Source of the DNA: an uncultured Bacillaceae bacterium
GTDB taxonomy: Bacteria; Bacillota; Bacilli; Bacillales; Bacillaceae_L
Reading direction: 5' to 3'
Assembly (NCBI GenBank): GCA_947497585.1
Contig: CANMHG010000002.1
Coordinates: 401,973-465,972, forward strand
DNA: 64,000 nt
Shown: one piece after another, positions 17,393 through 27,136 of the stretch
Layout: each line of letters begins with the position of its first letter
Position numbering within the stretch: position 1 is the stretch's first letter
Translations under genes and position numbers: made by a program
The notes under the pieces: model-generated
What the model was told of the DNA's origin: nothing
Databases searched by the model: none
What the model saw: only the letters and a program-made list of their open reading frames with translations

Positions 17393-18982
17393 ATGAATTC
17401 AGTTGGTGTTTCAAGTGAATTATTAACGGAATTACTTAATGGGAACAATGTTCTCCACAACCTATCTGTGTCAGGCTTAGTAGAAAAAGTTCTTAATCGA
17501 AATGAAGGGATCTTAACTTCAACTGGTGCGGTTCGTGCAACGACAGGGAAGTATACAGGAAGATCACCTAAAGATAAATATATTGTAGAAGAAGCTTCTA
17601 ATAAAGATAAAATTGACTGGGGTTCCGTAAATACTCCTATATCAGAAGAGTCATTTGATAAATTATATAAAAAAGTAATCAACCACTTAAAACAGCAAGA
17701 TGAAGTTTTTGTATTCGATGGATTTGCTGGAGCGGATAAAAAGTACCAAATGCCAATTAAAGTAGTTAATGAATATGCTTGGCATAATCTATTTGCACAC
17801 CAGTTATTCATTCGTCCTACAGCTGAGGAGCTTGCGACACATGAAACAGAGTTTACTGTAATCTCAGCACCTACTTTTCTAGCAGACCCTAAGGAAGATG
17901 GAACAGCTTCTGAAACGTTCATTATCATTTCTTTTGAACGTAGAACGGTATTAATTGGTGGTACTGAATACGCTGGAGAAATGAAAAAATCTATCTTCTC
18001 TGTCATGAACTACATGTTACCTGAAGCAGGAATCTTACCAATGCACTGTTCAGCAAACGTAGGCCAAGAAGGTGATGTTGCTTTATTCTTCGGTCTATCT
18101 GGAACAGGAAAAACAACTCTTTCTGCAGATCCTAATCGTCGCTTAATCGGAGATGATGAGCACGGTTGGTCTAATTCAGGTGTTTTCAATATTGAAGGTG
18201 GATGTTATGCGAAATGTATTAACCTTTCATATGAGAAAGAGCCTCAGATTTTTGATGCAATTCGTTTCGGTTCTGTATTAGAGAATGTAGTAATCGACCC
18301 TAACACTAGACTAGCTGATTATGATGACTCTTCATTAACAGAGAATACTCGTGCAGCTTACCCAATTCAAGCAATTGACAACATTGTTGATCCAAGTATT
18401 GCAGGTCATCCTAACACGATTGTATTCTTAACAGCAGATGCTTTTGGAGTTTTACCTCCAATCAGTAAGTTAACAAAAGAACAAGCAATGTACCATTTCC
18501 TTAGTGGATACACTAGTAAGCTAGCTGGTACAGAAAGAGGAATTACTTCTCCACAAGCAACGTTCTCAACATGCTTTGGTTCACCATTCTTACCTCTACC
18601 AGCAACTGTTTATGCAGAAATGTTAGGTAAGAAAATTGATGAGCATGATGTTCAAGTATTCTTGGTAAACACTGGCTGGACTGGTGGAGAATATGGTGTT
18701 GGAAACAGAATGAAATTAGCTTATACACGTGCAATGGTTCAAGCAGCACTTGAAGGTGAACTAACAAATGCAGAAACGGTAAAAGGTGAAATCTTTGGTT
18801 TAGAGATCCCTGTTCATGTACCAGGTGTTCCTGATGAAGTACTTCAACCTGCAAAAACGTGGGCTGATCAAGATGCATACAATGTAAAAGCTAAAGAGCT
18901 AGCAGCAAAATTCCGTCAAAACTTTAAAAAGTTTTCTAATGTTCCAAAAGAAATCGAAGAGCTTGGTGGACCATTAGTATAA
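17393..18982 (+). CDS. pckA: Phosphoenolpyruvate carboxykinase (ATP)
   Basis: Converts oxaloacetate and ATP to PEP, the entry step of gluconeogenesis. From ATG 17393 it is 529 residues, the usual length. The kinase loop [14 protein letters not shown], the metal-binding HCSAN and GDDEHGW are all present. An upstream TTG at 17387 is rejected because it lies only 2 bases from the AAGGAAGG ribosome site, whereas the ATG has 8-base spacing. Its promoter overlaps a CcpN-like site. The minus-strand open frame 17338-18006 is a shadow. Confidence 0.97.
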   Translation: MNSVGVSSELLTELLNGNNVLHNLSVSGLVEKVLNRNEGILTSTGAVRATTGKYTGRSPKDKYIVEEASNKDKIDWGSVNTPISEESFDKLYKKVINHLKQQDEVFVFDGFAGADKKYQMPIKVVNEYAWHNLFAHQLFIRPTAEELATHETEFTVISAPTFLADPKEDGTASETFIIISFERRTVLIGGTEYAGEMKKSIFSVMNYMLPEAGILPMHCSANVGQEGDVALFFGLSGTGKTTLSADPNRRLIGDDEHGWSNSGVFNIEGGCYAKCINLSYEKEPQIFDAIRFGSVLENVVIDPNTRLADYDDSSLTENTRAAYPIQAIDNIVDPSIAGHPNTIVFLTADAFGVLPPISKLTKEQAMYHFLSGYTSKLAGTERGITSPQATFSTCFGSPFLPLPATVYAEMLGKKIDEHDVQVFLVNTGWTGGEYGVGNRMKLAYTRAMVQAALEGELTNAETVKGEIFGLEIPVHVPGVPDEVLQPAKTWADQDAYNVKAKELAAKFRQNFKKFSNVPKEIEELGGPLV

Positions 18983-18992
18983 TATTAATGAT

Positions 18993-19027
18993 TAAAAGGC
19001 AGTGTGCTTCTTGCACCTGCTTTTTTT
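18993..19027 (+). terminator. Terminator of pckA
   Basis: GCAG-GTGC hairpin (GCAGTGTGC ... GCACCTGC) followed by seven T residues, 11 bases after the stop codon. Confidence 0.75.
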
Positions 19028-19136
19028 ATTTGCAGCCTAATGAAAAATTGCCTACTCTTTTGCTTCACGCTTCTCTCTAAAACATTATTAGTAATTATGT
19101 TAGTATATAAGGTATTAAAGAAAGGGGCGAATTCAC

Positions 19137-20228
19137 TTGAATTGGAACTACTATCTCCCACCCTATGAAACTTTAATGAACATAGGAATATCCATAGGAA
19201 TCATATTACTATTTTTATTGTTTAGGAAGCTTTTTACCAAGTATATATTCCGTATAATCTTAAAGCTAAGCAAAAAAACACCAACAGATTTTTTCAGCCA
19301 CGTATGTTTATCATTTGAACAGCCACTTCGTTGGGTATTTATTATTATAGGAATCTATCTTGCAGTTGATTATTTCCCATATCTCGATCAATCTAATCCT
19401 CTCTTTTTAAAGCTGATTAGAGCATCTTTTATTATAATAATTACTTGGGGCTTATATAATATTTCTGGTGCGTCTTCAGCCCTTTTTACCAAGGCAAATG
19501 ATCGTTTAAGTATCGAAATTGATCAAATCTTAATCCCATTTCTCTCAAAAGCTATTAGATTTGTTATCATCGCAATAAGCATTAGTATTGTTGCCCAAGT
19601 GTTTGAGTATGATGTTAATGGATTTGTTGCAGGCTTAGGCCTAGGTGGTCTTGCTTTTGCACTTGCTGCCAAGGATGCCATTGGAAATTTATTCGGGGGA
19701 GTCATTATTATTACTGAAAAGCCCTTTTCAATTGGAGATTGGATTATGACACCTACCGTAGAAGGAACCGTTGAAGATATATCATTTCGTAGTACGAAGG
19801 TAAGGACCTTTGCTCAAGCTCTTGTAACTGTTCCAAATGCTACATTAGCAAATGAAGCAATTACAAATTGGAGTAAAATGGGTAAAAGGAGAATTACATT
19901 TAATTTAGGCGTTACTTATGATACACCCAAAGCTAAATTAGAACGTACAATTGAGAGGATTACGAAATTACTTAAGAATCATAATGAAATACATTCAGAA
20001 ACGATATTTGTCACTTTCGATAATTATAATGATAGTAGCTTAGATATTTTTCTGTATTTCTTTACAAAAACAACTGTTTGGGGAGAATTCTTAAAAGTTA
20101 AAGAGGACATTAACTTTAAGATTATGGAAATCCTTGAAGATGAAGGTGTTTCTGTGGCATTTCCAAGCAGAACTTTATATGTGGAAACACAGCAAGAAAC
20201 ACAAACAAAGTTTGGAGGAGAATCTTAA
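19137..20228 (+). CDS. Mechanosensitive channel, MscS family
   Basis: Membrane protein of 363 residues with about four N-terminal helices, the pore helix signature GLGLGGLAFALAAKDAIGNLFGG, and the beta domain starting KPFSIGDWI. It should open under membrane tension during osmotic downshock. It starts at TTG 19137 with AAAGGGGCG upstream. A GDPD gene follows 72 bases later on the same strand and has its own ribosome site, so they may be cotranscribed. Confidence 0.9.
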   Translation: MNWNYYLPPYETLMNIGISIGIILLFLLFRKLFTKYIFRIILKLSKKTPTDFFSHVCLSFEQPLRWVFIIIGIYLAVDYFPYLDQSNPLFLKLIRASFIIIITWGLYNISGASSALFTKANDRLSIEIDQILIPFLSKAIRFVIIAISISIVAQVFEYDVNGFVAGLGLGGLAFALAAKDAIGNLFGGVIIITEKPFSIGDWIMTPTVEGTVEDISFRSTKVRTFAQALVTVPNATLANEAITNWSKMGKRRITFNLGVTYDTPKAKLERTIERITKLLKNHNEIHSETIFVTFDNYNDSSLDIFLYFFTKTTVWGEFLKVKEDINFKIMEILEDEGVSVAFPSRTLYVETQQETQTKFGGES

Positions 20229-20300
20229 TTCCTATGACTCTCTTTCTCTTTCATCTACATTGAAAAAAAAGTTTACCTAACTATACTCGATGGAGGAATT

Positions 20301-21287
20301 ATGAACATACTTAAAAAAATTGGAAGAAGCAAATCCTTCCGAATTACCTTGTTGTTGTTTATTTTTATATACATAAACAATAGTTCAATTTTTGTAAATC
20401 CTAAATCTAGTGAGCCACTTTTACTGGCACATCGAGGGTTAGCACAAACCTTTTCATTTGAGGGAATTGATAACAACACATGTACAGCTGAGCGGATTTT
20501 TTCACCCGAACATTCCTATCTTGAAAATACAATTTCATCCATGGAGGCAGCCTTTGATGCAGGGGCTGATATTGTTGAACTAGATATTCATCCCACAATT
20601 GATGGTCAATTTGCTGTTTTCCACGACTGGACACTCGATTGTCGAACAAACGGAACGGGTGTAACTAGGGAACATACGATGGCAGAACTAAAGTCTTTTG
20701 ATATCGGATATGGGTATACTGCTGATAATGGAAATACCTATCCATTTCGAGGTAAGGGGCAGGGATTAATGCCGTCTTTAGATGAAGTTCTAAGCTACTT
20801 TCCTGATCAATCTTTATTAATTCATATAAAGAGTAATGACTCGAATGAAGGACTACAGCTTGCCCATTACCTTGCAGACCTCTCACAAGAACAGTTATCA
20901 TTGTTATCAGTTTATGGTGGGGATAATCCAATTGCGATATTAAAACAACAACTGCCTGCACTTCGTGTCATGTCAAAAGCAACAATGAAGGATTGCTTAA
21001 TACCGTATTTTGTAACAGGCTGGACTGGAATCATGCCATCTAATTGCAAAAATACACAGTTACATTTACCTGAAAATATTGCACCCTGGGTTTGGGGCTG
21101 GCCGCATAAATTCGTATCACGTATGGAAAATGCAGGTACAAGGGTAATATTAGTAGCTGGAGATGGAGGTTTCTCAGAAGGCTTTGACCAAGTGAAGGAT
21201 GTTGAACGCCTACCTGACCAATATTTTGGAGGAATATGGACAAATCGCATTGATAATGTTGCTCCTCTTTTAAAAAATATGGAATAA
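20301..21287 (+). CDS. Glycerophosphodiester phosphodiesterase family protein, membrane anchored
   Basis: The 328-residue protein has an N-terminal hydrophobic segment (about 14-30), so the catalytic domain is probably outside. GDPD active-site residues are visible: His44-Arg45 (AHRG), Glu75-Asn76 (LENT), Glu93 and Asp95 (ELDIH) and His108 (FHD). A stretch of about 25 residues, including two cysteines further on (CTAE and CRTN), sits between HRG and LENT, longer than in typical cytosolic GDPD enzymes. Possible substrates are lipid-derived glycerophosphodiesters or teichoic acid fragments. It ends at a bidirectional terminator. Confidence 0.85.
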   Translation: MNILKKIGRSKSFRITLLLFIFIYINNSSIFVNPKSSEPLLLAHRGLAQTFSFEGIDNNTCTAERIFSPEHSYLENTISSMEAAFDAGADIVELDIHPTIDGQFAVFHDWTLDCRTNGTGVTREHTMAELKSFDIGYGYTADNGNTYPFRGKGQGLMPSLDEVLSYFPDQSLLIHIKSNDSNEGLQLAHYLADLSQEQLSLLSVYGGDNPIAILKQQLPALRVMSKATMKDCLIPYFVTGWTGIMPSNCKNTQLHLPENIAPWVWGWPHKFVSRMENAGTRVILVAGDGGFSEGFDQVKDVERLPDQYFGGIWTNRIDNVAPLLKNME

Positions 21288-21289
21288 AT

Positions 21290-21323
21290 AAAAGCGATCC
21301 TCCTAATGAAGAAGGATCGCTTT
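21290..21323. terminator. Bidirectional terminator between the GDPD gene and tyrS
   Basis: AAAGCGATCCT ... AGGATCGCTTT stem between two convergent stop codons. Confidence 0.85.
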
Positions 21324-21325
21324 AC

Positions 21326-22570
21326 TTATTTTGTTAGCTTAACAAATTTTCGTTTCCCTACTTGTAAGATTAACCCGTCCTCGATTTTCACTTGTAAATT
21401 TACATCACTTATTTTTTCTTCATTCAAACGAACGCCACCATTTTGAATCATTCTACGCGCTTCACTTTTTGAAACTTGTAACTTTAACTCGACAAGTAAA
21501 TCGAGAATACCTACTTCAGGCTCACCTTTCCATTCAACAACTGGAATGTCTTCTGGTAAAGAGCCTTTCTGGAACACTGTTTTAAAATGACCCTCTGCCT
21601 TGTCTGCGGCTTCTTCACTATGATACATTCTTACAATAGTTTTACCTAATAGCATTTTAGCATCTCTTGGATGGAGTGTTCCCTCAGAAAGTCCCTCAGA
21701 GATTTTGTTCTTCTCTTCAACTGATAAATCTGTTATTAAGTTGAAGTACTTCGTGATCAATTCATCTGGAATGGACATCGTTTTCCCATACATTTGGTTT
21801 GGCTCTTCATCAACACCAATGTAGTTGTTTTTTGATTTAGACATTTTGTCTACACCATCGAGTCCTTCTAGCAATGGTAACATGATAACAATTTGCTTTT
21901 CTTTACCATAGTGTTCCTGAAGATGTCTTCCCATCAGGACATTAAAATGTTGATCTGTTCCACCGAGCTCTACATCACTTTCTAGCATAACTGAATCATA
22001 CCCTTGCATTAATGGATAGAAAAATTCATGCAAAGAAATTGGTTTCCCTGTTGATAACCTTTCTGAAAAGTCATTACGCTCAAGTAATCTGGCTACCGTA
22101 ATACTTGCAGATAGGTTAATAACATCCTCTAGGTTCAGCTCTGATAACCATTTGGAGTTGTAGTATAGCTCAACCTTTTCCATATCAAGAACCTTGCTGA
22201 ACTGTTCAAAATAGGTCTTTGCATTATGCTGAACTTCCTCGTTTGTCAGCTGCTTTCTAGCAACAGATTTTCCTGTCGGATCACCTATTTTACCTGTAAA
22301 ATCACCTATAATTAATTGAATGACATGGCCATTTTCTTGAAATTGCTTAAGCTTATTTAACACAACTGTATGCCCTAAGTGAACATCTGGTGCGGAAGGA
22401 TCTAGTCCAAGCTTAATCTTTAAAGGCTTCCCTTTTAGAATTGATTTTGCGATTTTCATCTTCAATTCATCTAATGGTATTATCTCTGATACTCCATTAA
22501 TATAGGTCGCAAGCTGCCTCTCTACTTCTGTACGTTGTTCACTTGTTAACTGATCAAAAAAATCACTCAT
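21326..22570 (-). CDS. tyrS: Tyrosyl-tRNA synthetase, KMSKS-type (TyrZ-like)
   Basis: Charges tRNA-Tyr. The 414-residue class I enzyme has HLGH (64-67), KMSKS (242-246) and a C-terminal S4 domain (about 350-414). Its canonical KMSKS, instead of the KFGKT of the main TyrS type, and its 414-residue length suggest the TyrZ lineage that B. subtilis carries as a second copy. Whether a separate TyrS exists elsewhere cannot be seen. The ATG at 22570 follows AAAAGGAGGA. A tyrosine T-box precedes it. Confidence 0.95.
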   Translation of the reverse strand: MSDFFDQLTSEQRTEVERQLATYINGVSEIIPLDELKMKIAKSILKGKPLKIKLGLDPSAPDVHLGHTVVLNKLKQFQENGHVIQLIIGDFTGKIGDPTGKSVARKQLTNEEVQHNAKTYFEQFSKVLDMEKVELYYNSKWLSELNLEDVINLSASITVARLLERNDFSERLSTGKPISLHEFFYPLMQGYDSVMLESDVELGGTDQHFNVLMGRHLQEHYGKEKQIVIMLPLLEGLDGVDKMSKSKNNYIGVDEEPNQMYGKTMSIPDELITKYFNLITDLSVEEKNKISEGLSEGTLHPRDAKMLLGKTIVRMYHSEEAADKAEGHFKTVFQKGSLPEDIPVVEWKGEPEVGILDLLVELKLQVSKSEARRMIQNGGVRLNEEKISDVNLQVKIEDGLILQVGKRKFVKLTK

Positions 22571-22600
22571 TATAAATCCTCCTTTTCCTCTAGAAAATAA

Positions 22601-22860
22601 AAAAAACGCCCCTAAAAAAAGGGACGTGGATTACGCGGTACCACCCTTGTTGAAGAATTTAATTCTTCCACTTGAGATTGAATAACGGTTCAGCCGTTCT
22701 TTGCTAGTTCTTACAGTCCAAGATAGATTCTAGGAGGTTTTAAGGTTCGCAAAGAAAGTTCAGGGAGGTAATTCGCTCTTATCTTTGTGCTGATTTGCAC
22801 CAACCATCAGCTCTCTAAAACAGGGAGATAAGTCACTACTGTGTTCCCATCATAACTTTT
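22601..22860 (-). promoter_or_regulatory. Tyrosine T-box leader of tyrS
   Basis: The T-box GGTGGTACCGCG is the complement of 22634-22645. Stem I shows AGAGAGCTGATGGTTGGTG, and the specifier loop GAATTACC gives codon TAC (Tyr), complement of 22768-22770. The terminator ACGTCCC ... GGGGCGT with eight T residues lies at 22601-22626. Confidence 0.94.
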
Positions 22861-22913
22861 ATAAAATATATAGTTTCATTGATTTTTGTTATTTTAACCG
22901 AAAAATTAAGTAA

Positions 22914-23477
22914 TTACAACTTTTTTTTGTTTAATATATTTGCCTTATATAGTAGTAATCCACTAACAAAATAGATAAGTGAACTACTGTAAAAAATAAT
23001 GTGAAGGGTAAAGAAGTCTGCTAAGACACCTCCTATAAAGATAGCTACTGCAGAAAAAATTGAGGTCCAAAAATGATAATTGCCAACATTTATTCCTCTT
23101 TCTGCCCCATCTGTAAGGCTTGAAATTAGTGTCTTTTCTCCATGCTTTTGCAATGCTCCAAATACGCCTAGTAGTAATTGTAAGATGTAAACTTGTTCTA
23201 TACTACTAATATGAGGATAGTAGAGAAGTACAAGTGCCATTCCCCACGAGTTAACGAGTAAAAAATAATGATTATCAAACCTAAGGGATATCCTACCAGC
23301 TACTGGGTGGACAAGAGCTGCACTCAATGCAAACAAACCATAAGATAGACCGAACTGACTATAACTTGAACCAATATTATTTATGAAAAGAATATAGAAT
23401 GGAAAGATAAGACTACTAGCGAAAAATACTGAGCTTTGTGTAATAATTAACCATTTTAATTTAGTAGTATTTTCCAT
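22914..23477 (-). CDS. Half-size MFS-like membrane protein (187 aa)
   Basis: Resembles one half of a major facilitator transporter, with about six hydrophobic segments and a GRISLRFDN loop in the MFS A-motif position. The frame ends in a normal basic tail (NILNKKKL) at 22914, and I see no continuing MFS sequence before the tyrS leader. It is therefore either a true half-size protein or a truncated gene that kept its frame. It begins 2 bases after the stop of the flavin oxidoreductase, so the two are cotranscribed. Function unknown. Confidence 0.7.
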   Translation of the reverse strand: MENTTKLKWLIITQSSVFFASSLIFPFYILFINNIGSSYSQFGLSYGLFALSAALVHPVAGRISLRFDNHYFLLVNSWGMALVLLYYPHISSIEQVYILQLLLGVFGALQKHGEKTLISSLTDGAERGINVGNYHFWTSIFSAVAIFIGGVLADFFTLHIIFYSSSLIYFVSGLLLYKANILNKKKL

Positions 23478-23479
23478 AT

Positions 23480-24910
23480 CTATTTGTACCTTTCATAAAA
23501 GAAGTTCATAAATCTTTCTTCAGGATCATAAAATAGCTTTTTTTGAAAAAACTCTTCTGATCTTGGATAAGCTTTTCTCATCTGATTTTTAGTTGGATAT
23601 GGCATATACGGTAAGTAATAGCTCCCATTATGAGCTAGGGTAACATCAATCATTTTCTGCACAATTTCTCTCGTTTCTTGTTGGTCACTTTCACTAAAAC
23701 CTTGGTTAATTAACAGTACAAGTGCAAACATATCGTCTTTTGCATAAGAAAGGACTGCGTGCTCATTTTTCGATACATACCTAATTGTTATGTTAACAAG
23801 GTTTAATTCCTCTGTAGTCAATACCGTCCTCAAATCATCAATATATTGAGGAAATCTGTCAATCGGAACAAAGTACTCTTGAAGGACGTCGGTATTTTTG
23901 CTATTTTCATATTCTAAGAACTTAGATTCTGATCGCATAACATTATTACGGGAAATAAATGACCCATTTTTATTATTGAAATAGGACTGTTGTGCCTTCC
24001 AAAACAAATCCTTCCCCCAATTATATTGACGGGATAATCCTAAAGAAAACTTAGTTAGCCACGTAAAGCTGTCTTTCTTAAGCTCGGTATGGTCTTTCAA
24101 CTCTTCCTTTGAAAGAACATAATTTGTTACATACATATCTATTAAAAAATTCCCCGGTGCAGTTGATATCCGTGCAAGGTGCATACGAATGCTCGAATCT
24201 CCTTTAACTTCTTTTCTAAAAAAGGCAGCATACTCTTTATAATTCATTGAAACAGTATTCATTTCATACAATTCATCATCAGTAAGTTCTAATTCAACAT
24301 CAAGAATAACACCGAAAAGTCCATATCCCCCGATCACAAGTGAAAAGAGCTCACTATTTTCTTCCCGACTTACATTGATAATTTCTCCTTCAGAAGTTAA
24401 TAAACGAAATGACTTGACTGTATCTATAAGAGAGCCGTATCGTATATCTCTACCATGCGCATTTGCACTGATAGAACCTCCAACTGTAAATATATTTTGA
24501 GACTGCATGACTTTTACAGCTAAACCGTGAGGATTGATATAGTTTTGAATATCATTCCACGTAGCTCCACTTTGTACAGTTATTGTTTTTTCTATAGGAT
24601 TAAAATCCAGAATTTGATTATAGTTTGTCATATCAAGAACGATTGCGTCTTTATAGTAGGTATGACCACCCATGCTATGTCTCGTTCCAGCAATTGAAAT
24701 TTTCAAATCTTTCTCTTTGGCCTCTTTAACGATTGAAACAAGCTCCTCTGTCTTTTTTTCTTGTACAATCTTCTTAACCTTAACTGGCATTAACCCACTA
24801 ACGTCTGTAACAACTAAATTGTTATCGACTGGTTTGTTATTTATAGTTGATAAAAAGAAGAAAGATAGATAAATAATAATGCAAATAAGTAGAACTAAAT
24901 ACTTTTTCAT
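23480..24910 (-). CDS. Membrane-anchored FAD-linked oxidoreductase (VAO/PCMH family)
   Basis: The 476-residue protein has an N-terminal membrane anchor (about 4-21), so the flavin domain probably faces outward. [11 protein letters not shown] (74-84) is the FAD pyrophosphate loop; its His78 aligns with the covalent FAD histidine of alditol-oxidase-type enzymes. [11 protein letters not shown] (143-153) is the second FAD signature. The C-terminal substrate domain ends [16 protein letters not shown], a common ending of this class. Substrate unknown; sugar alcohols or related polyols are possible. It forms a two-gene operon with the half-MFS protein. Confidence 0.82.
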   Translation of the reverse strand: MKKYLVLLICIIIYLSFFFLSTINNKPVDNNLVVTDVSGLMPVKVKKIVQEKKTEELVSIVKEAKEKDLKISIAGTRHSMGGHTYYKDAIVLDMTNYNQILDFNPIEKTITVQSGATWNDIQNYINPHGLAVKVMQSQNIFTVGGSISANAHGRDIRYGSLIDTVKSFRLLTSEGEIINVSREENSELFSLVIGGYGLFGVILDVELELTDDELYEMNTVSMNYKEYAAFFRKEVKGDSSIRMHLARISTAPGNFLIDMYVTNYVLSKEELKDHTELKKDSFTWLTKFSLGLSRQYNWGKDLFWKAQQSYFNNKNGSFISRNNVMRSESKFLEYENSKNTDVLQEYFVPIDRFPQYIDDLRTVLTTEELNLVNITIRYVSKNEHAVLSYAKDDMFALVLLINQGFSESDQQETREIVQKMIDVTLAHNGSYYLPYMPYPTKNQMRKAYPRSEEFFQKKLFYDPEERFMNFFYERYK

Positions 24911-24969
24911 CTAGTCTTCTCCAATCATTATTTGTTATGGTTCTTAGTAATATCTTACATTACACTAAA

Positions 24970-25006
24970 AAGAAAAACGATACTTAGTTACAGTATCGTT
25001 TTGTAG
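24970..25006. terminator. Terminator after the P-loop gene
   Basis: AAAACGATACT ... AGTATCGTTTT stem with flanking A/T runs, just beyond the stop codon at 25015 in the minus direction. Confidence 0.78.
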
Positions 25007-25014
25007 GTTTTCAT

Positions 25015-25857
25015 TTAGATAGTTTCAGAGGTTAGGAGTGCTTTTAGTTTATTTTTATATTCTTCTTGTTTATATTCATTTAAAACAATATGTTTTTTCA
25101 TGTCTAATTGAGAAATCACATTCATCTCAACTTCTTTTCTTGCTTTTAAGACGGATAATGTTCCTTCTAACCCTTCAAGTTCGTTTATATGTCCATATCC
25201 CTGTTTCGTGTAGTAATTTACGAATCCTTCAAACCACTCTTTTGGTCTTTCTTGAACAGCCTTTTTAAAAGAATAATCAAGGTCTGCTTGATCTACATAA
25301 AGTAAGATTGGTTCTAAGGATTTAATGCTTTGAGCTAATCCTTTGATATAGTTGATGATCGTTTCCTTATCTGCTCCGTACTTAATCATACCAACGGTTA
25401 TCGGATTTTGGATAAAACAACACTCGAATATATATACTTTATTTTCACTAGTAGCACGTTTGGCAAAGTCTTTCCAGTTTTCAGTAATTAATTCAATGTT
25501 CTGCTCCAAGGGTAATTCATAAATATCTCTTTTCGTGATTTCGCCATAAAGCTCTGTAGGAAAACTTGGATTTATTTCATTTATTATCTTCTGATACGGT
25601 AGAAAATACCCATTTTCCTTTTCGGTTACTCGACTTAAGAATACTTCTCTAAAGTCCTCATACTTCGTTAATAACTCATCAAACTCTGCCCGGGTAAAAA
25701 AAGCCACTCCATCGTAATCTGCAGGATGGTCTAAGTTTCCTTCTAAAAATAGCTCACACTTCACATTCATTTCTGTAAGGATGTCCTGGACCAACTTTGC
25801 TGTAGTGGATTTCCCAAAACCAGGTAAACCTTCAATTAAGATTAATTTTGTTTTCAT
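25015..25857 (-). CDS. P-loop NTPase of kinase type, unknown substrate
   Basis: Soluble protein of 280 residues starting MKTKLILIEG with Walker A GLPGFGKST (10-18). Its opening resembles nucleotide or small-molecule kinases (thymidylate kinase-like fold). The rest is rich in acidic and aromatic residues and has no further family signature I can name. LYVDQADLDYSFKKA and RPKEWFEGFVNYYTKQGYG may form a lid and substrate region. The ATG at 25857 follows AAAGGGAG. It stands alone, ending at a terminator. The call beyond P-loop NTPase is inference. Confidence 0.72.
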   Translation of the reverse strand: MKTKLILIEGLPGFGKSTTAKLVQDILTEMNVKCELFLEGNLDHPADYDGVAFFTRAEFDELLTKYEDFREVFLSRVTEKENGYFLPYQKIINEINPSFPTELYGEITKRDIYELPLEQNIELITENWKDFAKRATSENKVYIFECCFIQNPITVGMIKYGADKETIINYIKGLAQSIKSLEPILLYVDQADLDYSFKKAVQERPKEWFEGFVNYYTKQGYGHINELEGLEGTLSVLKARKEVEMNVISQLDMKKHIVLNEYKQEEYKNKLKALLTSETI

Positions 25858-25932
25858 AAACCTACTCCCTTTGTAAAAAAATAGAGTAACTAGAAATGAA
25901 TTAGCTACTCAATTTCACTCTCTCTTGTTATT

Positions 25933-26175
25933 TTAATTTGTCGAATTAAGGGCAATCAGTTCATATGTAATAGTCGTTGTGTTATTTGCTAATTCAACCT
26001 TTTTGATTAGTGCCTCACCGCTAGAGTCACTTTCAATTGTTCTTCTAACCTCTATTGGAATTTCAATTGGGTATAAACGATATCCCTCTTTCACCAAAGT
26101 AAATATATTTTCTGATACTCTTGTTTCTCTTCCTTTTGTTACAATCATTGTATTAAATTCAAAAGGCATGCCCAT
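25933..26175 (-). CDS. ytmB: YtmB family protein (DUF2584)
   Basis: Small soluble protein of 80 residues beginning MGMPFEFNTMIVTKG, matching what I recall of Bacillus YtmB. It is mostly beta-strand with no catalytic motif visible. It starts 56 bases after ytmA ends, with AAAGGGGAG before the ATG, and is probably cotranscribed with ytmA. Function unknown. Confidence 0.82.
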   Translation of the reverse strand: MGMPFEFNTMIVTKGRETRVSENIFTLVKEGYRLYPIEIPIEVRRTIESDSSGEALIKKVELANNTTTITYELIALNSTN

Positions 26176-26231
26176 AAGCTTGTCTCCCCTTTATTTTGTA
26201 AGTTGTTACCTCTTCATAGTATCACAATCAA

Positions 26232-27014
26232 CTACTGATTTTTCATCCATTCTGTTACAAATTTTACCGTTTCTCGATTTTCAGCTGGCGGAAAGTAATG
26301 GGTAAATTGTTTAAAATATCTGCTCGTTACACTTTTACCTAATTCCTTTAATCGTATTTCCAGTCTATATGAGTGCTCAACTGATACGTTCTTGTCCTTT
26401 TCACCATGAATAATTAAGACTGGTGCCTCTAGTTTTTCCAGTTCATAAAGTGGGGTGCGATAACGATATCGTTCCGGATATTTGGTTGGTGTACCACCAA
26501 TTACCCTTTTCATCATTCTTCGCAAGTCTTTCCTTTCTACATACGTAAGTGACATATCTGAAACTCCACCCCATGATACGACTGAGCAAATATTCGTTTC
26601 ATAAATTCCTGTCAGAAGTGCCATTACCCCACCACGTGAAAAACCAAAGGCATGAATACGGTTAGGGTTTACTTTCGGATGCTGTTTTAACACTTTATAG
26701 CTAGCTAGAGCATCATATCTATCATCACCTGCAAAATCTTCATTTCCTTCTCCACCTTGATTACCGCGATAAAAAGGAGCCATTACTACAAAACCTTCAG
26801 AAGCAAACTGGATAATACGACCTATTCGTACTTTTCCAACATTCTTTATCCCACCACGTAAATACAGAAAACCATCATAACAGCCTTCTCCTTTAGGATA
26901 AGCTAAGTATCCTTTTACACGAAGCCCCTTACAGTAATAAGTAATGAGATACAGTTCAATTCTAGGATTGGGTGAAGGATATCTTTGTTTATCTATAATA
27001 CTTCCGTCAACCAT
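26232..27014 (-). CDS. ytmA: Alpha/beta hydrolase YtmA (peptidase S9-like)
   Basis: Cytosolic hydrolase of 260 residues. The nucleophile elbow GFSRGG gives Ser126, HGEKD the acid region and FTHYFPP the catalytic His near the C-terminus, arranged as in the prolyl oligopeptidase-type hydrolase domain. YLRGGIKNVGKVR upstream is characteristic of YtmA. AAAGGGGATG precedes the start. Its substrate is not known. It is divergent from the ytlACD-type transporter. Confidence 0.87.
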   Translation of the reverse strand: MVDGSIIDKQRYPSPNPRIELYLITYYCKGLRVKGYLAYPKGEGCYDGFLYLRGGIKNVGKVRIGRIIQFASEGFVVMAPFYRGNQGGEGNEDFAGDDRYDALASYKVLKQHPKVNPNRIHAFGFSRGGVMALLTGIYETNICSVVSWGGVSDMSLTYVERKDLRRMMKRVIGGTPTKYPERYRYRTPLYELEKLEAPVLIIHGEKDKNVSVEHSYRLEIRLKELGKSVTSRYFKQFTHYFPPAENRETVKFVTEWMKNQ

Positions 27015-27136
27015 TCAATCATCCCCTTTCTAATTAAATTCTTCTAGGCATTCACACATTTTTGTCACACTTCATAATGTAACGTAAGTAATAACTAATA
27101 TTATTGACGTTCTAACACGTCTAGGAGGTAAAATTC

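Noticed and set aside
17338..18006. 222-codon minus-strand open frame
   Set aside because: Antisense to the start of pckA, with no family signature or ribosome site.
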